Source: Metellina segmentata
Taxonomy: Eukaryota; Arthropoda; Arachnida; Araneae; Tetragnathidae
Assembly (NCBI GenBank): GCA_947359465.1
Contig: OX375877.1
Coordinates: 27,477,235-27,541,234 of the forward strand
Direction: 5' to 3'
DNA: 64,000 bases
Shown: positions 58,013 through 64,000 of the stretch, in pieces
How positions within the stretch are numbered: the first letter of the stretch is position 1
Layout of the letters: each line of letters starts with the position of its first letter
Notes under the pieces: model-generated
What the model saw: the letters and a program-made list of their open reading frames with translations, nothing else
What the model was told of the DNA's origin: nothing
Database searches by the model: none
Made by a program: the position numbers and the translations under genes

Positions 58013-58756
58013 AAGATAGGAAAACCAGCAGTTCTAATACTACTGAAGCAAATATTTGCTCACTTCCTATTGCACCAAAAAATATGCAACAGACGTAAAC
58101 GGACTATGTAGACTAATATCAGACGTATGAGCAAGATTCGGTTGAAGGTTCAATAATAACTAGACAAAATTCAGCGTCGATAGCGTAGACTAGACGGTAT
58201 GCCTGAATACTACTAAACTCGTAGGCCTCTATGCATGTATTTTATCAATATTTTAAGATGTCTGCTGAGACTACTTGTATTTTACATAAAGAATTGACAG
58301 TGAAGGGAAACTTAACAGAGGATATTCCATCCCCCAGTTTTGTGAAGAACTTCGAACTTTGTATGTGGCATTTAGAATTGGTAATGCAAATAATACAAAG
58401 GTTTTGGCGCAGACAGATAGAAAAAAGATAATCCGAAAATATCAAAATTCCGAGCCCGACCATCTCAAAATGGAAACCACACAAGAGATAGGTGTTTGGA
58501 TTTCAAAAAGCTTTAGGGTAAAATGCATACATAGATTGATACGAGATGTACCGATTGCTTCAACGAATATTCACATTAAACTAAAACAGGTTAGTGTCAA
58601 AAAGATTTCAATATCAAAAATAAATTTATTAAGATTAATGTAGCACTCTATAAAAAATCGTGGAGACGCACTGACATCATCCGTCTTTTTTGGTTGTCTG
58701 GCTTTTTTTAGGATTTATTAGGGCTATATTTGGCTAAATTTGAACCACACACGACG
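58013..58756. other. Non-coding, nothing recognised
   Basis: Overlapping short open frames at 58231-58643 have no motif. Confidence 0.35.
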
Positions 58757-58895
58757 GACAGTTTGGAGAGTTGTTTGCCAGCTCAGGTATTGATATCATC
58801 ATCTGACCGTGGTTCAAAATTACGAGATGGTGTCCACGGACATTTCCCGATTGATCCCAGACGTGTTTTGCTCCAGTGAGAAGTTAATTAAATTA
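58757..58895 (+). repeat. SINE 3'-half fragment
   Basis: GTTTGGAGAGTTGTTTGCCA, CATCTGACCGTGGTTCAAAA and the tail TTGCTCCAGTGAGAAGTTAA. The head is absent. Confidence 0.75.
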
Positions 58896-59032
58896 CTCAC
58901 CTTGTTCGAAGTTGACGGTGTGATATCTATGCTGGTGTAAATAGTATACTACTGTATGTATGTAAAGAAATAAATGATTTATTCAAGATTGCGTCCCCAT
59001 CATTTATCGCAGTAATTTACTACACTACAATA

Positions 59033-59266
59033 ATGAACCCGGACAGTAAGATGTGATGATATAAGGAAAATAATACATGCTTTTATAGGGGTATGGTCCA
59101 CCACCTGCTGCAATTACACAAACAACCCTTCTGGGCATACTTGCAACAAGGTTTTGATACACAGCTATTGGTATTAGTGTCCATTCCTGCTGCAAGAATG
59201 TCGCCAGCTCAGCTGTAGGTTTCGGACGTGGTTCCCTGGTCCGTAAGCGTCACTCTAACTCATTAC
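59033..59266 (-). mobile_element. Truncated Tc1-like element (copy C)
   Basis: The left TIR CACTACAATAATGAACCCGG after TA, followed by about 215 bp matching copy A at 5724 onward (TTGATACACAGCTATKGGTA, TTCGGACGTGGTTCCCTGGT). The match stops after CTCTAACTCATT, so only the end encoding the transposase C-terminus remains. Confidence 0.85.
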
Positions 59267-60090
59267 GAGCTTAAATGATAATATTGTGAATGGCTTTCAT
59301 GATTAAAATGTGGTAAAAGAAGGATTTCGGAATTGAGAGCAATTTAACCCTTAACTTCTGTGTCACAAACAGTCTCGTTACTAGTGTAGATGGGTCTCTC
59401 AGACCTCTCTCACAAAAGTGCGTATGAAGTTGATTACTATAATATATTTATGAAAGATTCTTTATATAATTATTATTCATACATTTTAAATTTAGATAAT
59501 TCAATTCTTAACATGAAATACATTTTATATTACTATATAAGTTAAGTAGATTCCGTCTCCTCTAGGAAAACCAACGCCAACTGTTTGTATAAACAACGTT
59601 TTAGTAACGTGATCCACAGCTACATTACGGCTGCTAGATAACGGCTCCGCTTTCTTAGGAAACCCTAGCTTCACGCGTGACTCACACAAAGGTTGAACTA
59701 TTACAAGCTATTCATCTTATGCTGAGTTGGGGTGGCGAGGGTTGGGAAAGGTTGAATTCAAATCAGCAAATCAGTGCTTGTGATACTTTTTATATCTCTA
59801 TATCAACAAGTTAGGTTGAAATAATAACCAAGTTAATTTATCACATAGCAGTAACGTGACTACGAGTTGACATGTTGGTCCCTTTTATTGAAGCTTCTCT
59901 CATAGCAATGGTTAGTTTACGTGTACTCGTACCTATCTATAGCACATTTTAATGTGTTTTCTAGTTTTCGACCTTGAGCCTTTTAAAATACACGAGATAC
60001 CTGATTTTACTTGGTAACTGAAATGAATTGCATTTAAAATATTGATAAAAAAATTAATTTATTTTTCAAGAGATGCTTTAGCATTTTGTT
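59267..60090. other. Non-coding, nothing recognised
   Basis: The patch at about 59560-59720 is less AT-rich, but no structure was recognised. Confidence 0.4.
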
Positions 60091-60903
60091 GTCTACACCA
60101 GGGGTTCCCAACCTTTTAGTAACTGCGTACCACTTGAAGTTTTTAGAAATTTTTGGTGTACCACCAGTCTTATATTTTTTTAGAAGCATATACGTAATGT
60201 CAGAAAGTGCCCAATGGCTTGTTTTATTTTAATTAAATACTAAGAAAGCTTCATATTTATGATTAATGCATTTGTACTTCGTATTAATGATGTTTTAATA
60301 AGGGAAAAAATAAAACGATTATTGAAAATTACAGTTTTATTTTTTACTCACAGGTCTAAAAACAACTAATTTTAAATAATTAGTACAAGCAAAGATTAAC
60401 ACAATCAAAAATCCAATTTTTAGTGCGAAACTTGTTGCTTGTCTTTTATTAAAATATCAATATCAGGAGCAATGGAGCTTAACTTCACTCTTAAGTCCTC
60501 TCCAACACTTACTCTGTTTCTATATTTATTTTTTATGTACAAAAGTTCAGAAAAACCACTCTCACACAAGTAACTAGTAACAAATGGCATAAGACAGGGA
60601 GAGATATCGACTTAATTTCGCCGAGATAGCCATTGAATAGAAATAGATAATCAGCAACAAAGTTTCTCTTTAGATAATGTGCTACTGTTAGCGTCATTTA
60701 TTACAATGTACTAAAAACGTTAATCACAAAATTGATTTCATATAATCTCATTTTTCCTATAAACAGGTTGTGTACATACTAAAAAATCGAACAAACTTCG
60801 TAGAATATTTGGGTCACTCGTATCATCCTTGCGTACCACCTGAAACGTTGCCGCGTACCACCAGTGGTACGCGTACCACCGGTTGGGAATCCCTGGTCTA
60901 CAC
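60091..60903 (-). mobile_element. hAT element, 797 bp, internally deleted, 8-bp TSD
   Basis: The ends are CAGGGGTTCCCAACC (60099 onward) and GGTTGGGAATCCCTG (ending 60895), flanked by a perfect 8-bp duplication GTCTACAC at 60091-60098 and 60896-60903. Subterminal TACCACC motifs cluster near both ends (GGTGTACCACCAG, GTACCACCAGTGGTACGCGT). The ends match the widespread Charlie/ZBED-type hAT pattern. Only the last part of a transposase remains inside. Confidence 0.95.
60424..60650 (-). pseudogene. hAT transposase C-terminal dimerisation domain remnant
   Basis: The minus strand reads FVADYLFLFNGYLGEIKSIS in one frame. After a shift it reads PCLMPFVTSYLCESGFSELL, IKNKYRNRVSVGEDLRVKLS and PDIDILIKDKQQVSH before a stop. 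YLCESGFS and the NKYRNR...DLRV pattern are the hATC dimerisation region of ZBED5/FAM200-like hAT transposases. The zinc finger and catalytic RNase-H-like core are absent. Confidence 0.85.
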
Positions 60904-62323
60904 ATTCATTGTATGTCTTCATTGCTGTATTATTTTAATAACATTTATCGAATATTTTCACTGCTAAATTCGTTCCCATCAAATTCTGAGCGTAATTGCA
61001 TATTTGTTTTCACTCAATCATTCTCGCGGGTTTATTACCTATACGATAAGTTATATTTGATTAAAAACTTCGCTGTAATTTTGTCACTTTGTCAATATTT
61101 TTGTCATATTTGAGCCTACTGCTTGTCATCCATTAATTACTGTTGCTTTAACAACTTTGACTCAAGCGTGAAAGATTGAACGTAACCATTTTATGGTTTC
61201 ATTTTCCAACAGACACGTTCAAAGGCTGCTACTTTTTTTAAACACTGCGTATGCTTTAAAGTTTTGTTATAAATGTATTATTCGTATTAAGTACACCAAT
61301 TATAGGATCATACATAGTTGCAACCAATCTAATATACTCGTATACTTCAAAACTTCCCTAGAGCTCTGCTAAATCTTCTAAGTGTATCCTCTTCACTTAA
61401 TGTGCCTTTTGTATTAAACATTTATGTAGAATAGAACCTTTAGACACTAATGTCTGCTTAGTAGAGTATATTTGAGAAATCTCAAGCTTACTTAACCCAA
61501 TAGGTTTAGGCAGGCTTTAGCAAAATAATGACGGCTAATGTCTTTATTTTAAGAGCTTAAAATTTTGAGTATAAATATTTCCCTATACATGTCGTGCATT
61601 TGCAATCTTTTGTAAAGTCTTACTACGCTGACAGCTAACTTGGATAAGTAGTGCATTAGGCGAGAGATAAAATATGACGACCCTACGAGTGAGTGATGAA
61701 CAAATTCTTCCAGGACATGTTACAACACGTTTCTGTCGGTTCAATACCAAACAGCATAGCTGGGAACGTCTATATTTTAATTTTATTGTGCAAATTTAAA
61801 ATATAAATAATACGTTATTTTTATTGCTTTTGTAAATTGTACTGTAAACTATTCTGGATTTTTATACTATTCTGGATTTATATGCCCTTAGTGGATCGTC
61901 GCGGGAAAAAAAAAGAACCACTTCTCTTTATTCGAGCAATTTTAACACTAAAGAAAATTCAAAGATAGCGTTCGATATTAACTGATGTCTTCTATAAATT
62001 CAAGACAATAAAATTGCAAAAAGGGCCGTCTTGTAATTAAATTGGGCACCAACAGCATAACTTCCAATGGGAACCCCCTATTACGACACACAATTTGAAA
62101 TCTGTATCAAAATTTAACTGCAAGTACCAAATTGCATGTCATTAAGTCTTACCGTTTCGAAGTTATGAGAGCAGAAAGATTGGAGTTCCTAATGCCAAAT
62201 CAGTTTCTTTGACTTTTATGTATATCTTTCTAAATAATACTTTTATAGCACTGATATTTTGTACCAAGTTACTATTACTAGTCCTCCCAGTCCACCTAGT
62301 ATAATATTAAAAAGTAGTTTTTA
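60904..62323. other. AT-rich non-coding
   Basis: Nothing recognised. Confidence 0.4.
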
Positions 62324-62670
62324 GTAAGCAAATTTGCCGACCAACTGGTATAGTGGTTAAGGTGTTAGACTCTAGATCGTAAGGTTCCTGGTTCGGGTCC
62401 GGGTATGGATGTTTGTAAGCGTATGATGTAGAGGCTGCTGGTACACCTTAAATCTGTCGTGGCCGAAAGTCCTCATGTTGGGTTGGTGTAAAGTTTGGAG
62501 AGTGGGGTTCCAGCTCAGGAGTTGCTTCGTCATCTGGCCGTGGTTCAAAATTACGAGGTGTTGTCCTTGGGTCTTTCACTTAAGGGACTGATACCGGACC
62601 TTCGTCAATAGCCCGTTGAGTTTCTCTAGTACGACGTTAGTTAAAATTACCAATTACCTGTATGCAAATT
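62324..62670 (+). repeat. tRNA-derived SINE, family 1, with TSD
   Basis: Body 62335-62659: GCCGACCAACTGGTATAGTG, GTTAAGGTGTTAG, box B-like GGTTCGGGTCC, then the family body and the tail TCTAGTACGACGTTAGTTAA ending ATTACCAATTACC. Flanks GTAAGCAAATT (62324-62334) and GTATGCAAATT (62660-62670) agree at 10 of 11 bases. Confidence 0.87.
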
Positions 62671-62910
62671 CAATTATTAAATTAATGTTTGAAAAAATTA
62701 TGAATTGGGACATCTTTGTATTTTTATGGGAGTTGATTTAAAAAGAGTTCTAGTAGGGACATGAAAAATTGCAGCTGTTTATGATAGTTTTTGAGCTACA
62801 TTAATTTTTTTTCCAAATTATTGCGATTTTAGGGAGAAACTAAATGTTTATTAAACGTCTGATAAACCTCGGATAACAGTTTTTGGATCGTTTGCGCTTC
62901 CAATGTAAAT
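62671..62910. other. AT-rich spacer
   Basis: Short AT-rich spacer between the SINE and the next Tc1 derivative; nothing recognised. Confidence 0.4.
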
Positions 62911-63653
62911 ACTGCTGTTTGTAACAATGCAATAGCATGAAGGAGTCATCAGAATTAAATGAAATTTAATACACAAACGGCTTGTATTAGTACAAATAAA
63001 TGAATAAATTTTCAAAGCAAACAAACAATATCAAGTGTCCAAAATTAGTGTTTGGTGTAGCCACCAAGCGCTGCAATAAGTGCTGCTTTACGACGTGGCA
63101 TGGAGTGTAACAGATGTTGAATGTCTGTTTGTGGAAGATAATTCCATATTGTTTATATGCGTACCCAAAGTTCGTCTTTTGAAGCTGTAGGACACGGATC
63201 ACGAGCGAGACGCCGACCAAAGAAATCCCACACGTGCTCAATAGGCGATATGTCGGTCCACTGCTTCCAAACTCGCATCACTGTGGAACTGTTCCGCTGC
63301 ACAAGAGCAGCTATTGCGCGATAGGTAAATCCTCCTTCACGAAGGCCGATGATTCTCCACCGTTCAAACACCCGTAGTTGTTGAAATTTCACCCTATTTC
63401 GTCGTGGAGGGATACTTAGGTCTCGCTAAATGTTCGCTACTAAAAAATAACCATGCACTATTTTCAACGTCCCGCTACAGCCGTCTATTTATACGCTTTT
63501 TGCATAAGTTCAGAGGGCGCTGCTCACAACACGCATGCGTGGTGGCTCTGAAACTTTCTTCTTTGTATAACATCCTACAATTGATTTTTGCTGCAAATTT
63601 CATTTCATTCGGATGATTCCTTCATGGTGTTGCATTTTTTACAAACAGCAGTG
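62911..63653 (-). mobile_element. Tc1-like element, ~743 bp, internally deleted
   Basis: Long imperfect TIRs of about 50 bp: left TACTGCTGTTTGTAACAATG, then CATGAAGGAGTCATC; right, inverted, CACTGCTGTTTGTAAAAAAT, then CATGAAGGAATCATC. TA follows the right end (63654-63655). The one gene inside is a transposase with its catalytic centre removed. Confidence 0.87.
63045..63392 (-). pseudogene. Tc1-like transposase: HTH joined to C-terminal tail
   Basis: The start MKFQQLRVFERWRIIGLREG continues GGFTYRAIAALVQRNSSTVM and RVWKQWTD, the first HTH domain (paired-like, about residues 8-47) that binds the TIR. It is joined in frame to ISPIEHVWDFFGRRLARDPC, which starts a few residues before the catalytic Glu. 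The tail follows: DELWVRI, a TAA in place of a probable Gln codon, then TIWNYLPQTDIQHLLHSMPR and AALGGYTKH with its natural stop at 63045-63047. Both catalytic Asp residues are gone. Apart from the one stop the frame is intact over about 115 codons. Confidence 0.88.
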
Positions 63654-64000
63654 TATATATAATAATGTAATTCTCAAATCATTGCACTCGTAAAGTAAAT
63701 ACGTATAATAGCGTGATTCTCAAACCGTTTGTACTTGTATAACAAATATAATAACTCTCGAATTGCTGAAAAATACATTTGAAATAGTGTTCAAATTTGA
63801 AATCCGGGTAGCGATAACTACAATTAATCTCTATCTACGAATAGAGTTTTTCTATGTGGAGATGATCCCTGAAATTGAAACTAATTTTAACATTAAATAC
63901 CTCGGAATATATTGATAGTAATGTCATGAAATTTTTTATGTAGACTGATTTAACTATGCAAAATCTGATTATGGCATCTAAACATGGTTCCATTAGAAAT
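63654..64000. other. AT-rich non-coding
   Basis: No feature recognised before the window end. Confidence 0.4.

Overview
The window is 64 kb of AT-rich, intron- or intergene-like animal DNA with no complete host gene that I can defend. The repeat content suggests an arthropod, most likely a chelicerate and probably a spider: a Mutator-like transposase of the type common in spider genomes, several Tc1/mariner lineages, hAT and pogo-like relics, and tRNA-derived SINEs. The taxon is an inference from these families; no host marker gene is present.

Layout. 0.5-3 kb: a cluster of tRNA-derived SINEs, two of them head-to-head with target-site duplications. 5.7-6.3 kb: a 549-bp internally deleted Tc1-like element. 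7.4-10 kb: scattered 43-bp palindromic monomers, an inverted duplication of a mariner transposase tail, and a 262-bp triplication. 10.9-14.1 kb: a Mutator-like (MULE) element with TIRs, a broken transposase and five internal ~177-bp tandem repeats. 14.6-16.6 kb: a Tc1-like element nested in a 424-bp TTA-flanked MITE; an intact 423-bp relative at 17.9 kb supplies the empty site. 19-24 kb: AT minisatellites and short tandem arrays. 24.4-28.9 kb: an old TIR repeat split by a second 550-bp Tc1 derivative, an 820-bp mariner-like element between two copies of a duplicated segment, then a dispersed hairpin-bearing repeat. 30.2-33.7 kb: a perfectly phased 86-bp satellite (41 units, two variants). 34-36.6 kb: a 253-bp MITE, a second SINE family and a 548-bp Tc1 derivative. 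38-42 kb: a 235-bp tandem duplication, a MULE-like MITE and a pogo/Tigger-like transposase relic with a Cys-rich tail. 45-51.5 kb: second copies of older repeats and a composite repeat with three ~186-bp units. 54-55.4 kb: a 27/35-bp satellite seeded inside the 43-bp family. 56.7-63.7 kb: more SINEs (one split by a hAT-like MITE), a hAT element with perfect 8-bp TSD, and a Tc1 derivative whose transposase is reduced to an HTH domain joined to the C-terminal tail.

The coding-like sequence recognised is mobile-element transposase, all of it broken; one short unassigned coding-like fragment is given at low confidence. The main unifying structures are (1) a 43-bp family with the palindrome GACGAGATATCTCGTC, found singly at many places and expanded into at least one and probably two satellites, and (2) repeated retention of the transposase C-terminal half in short Tc1/mariner derivatives. 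Long stretches between these hold only low-complexity AT-rich DNA. I found no new enzymatic or defence system.
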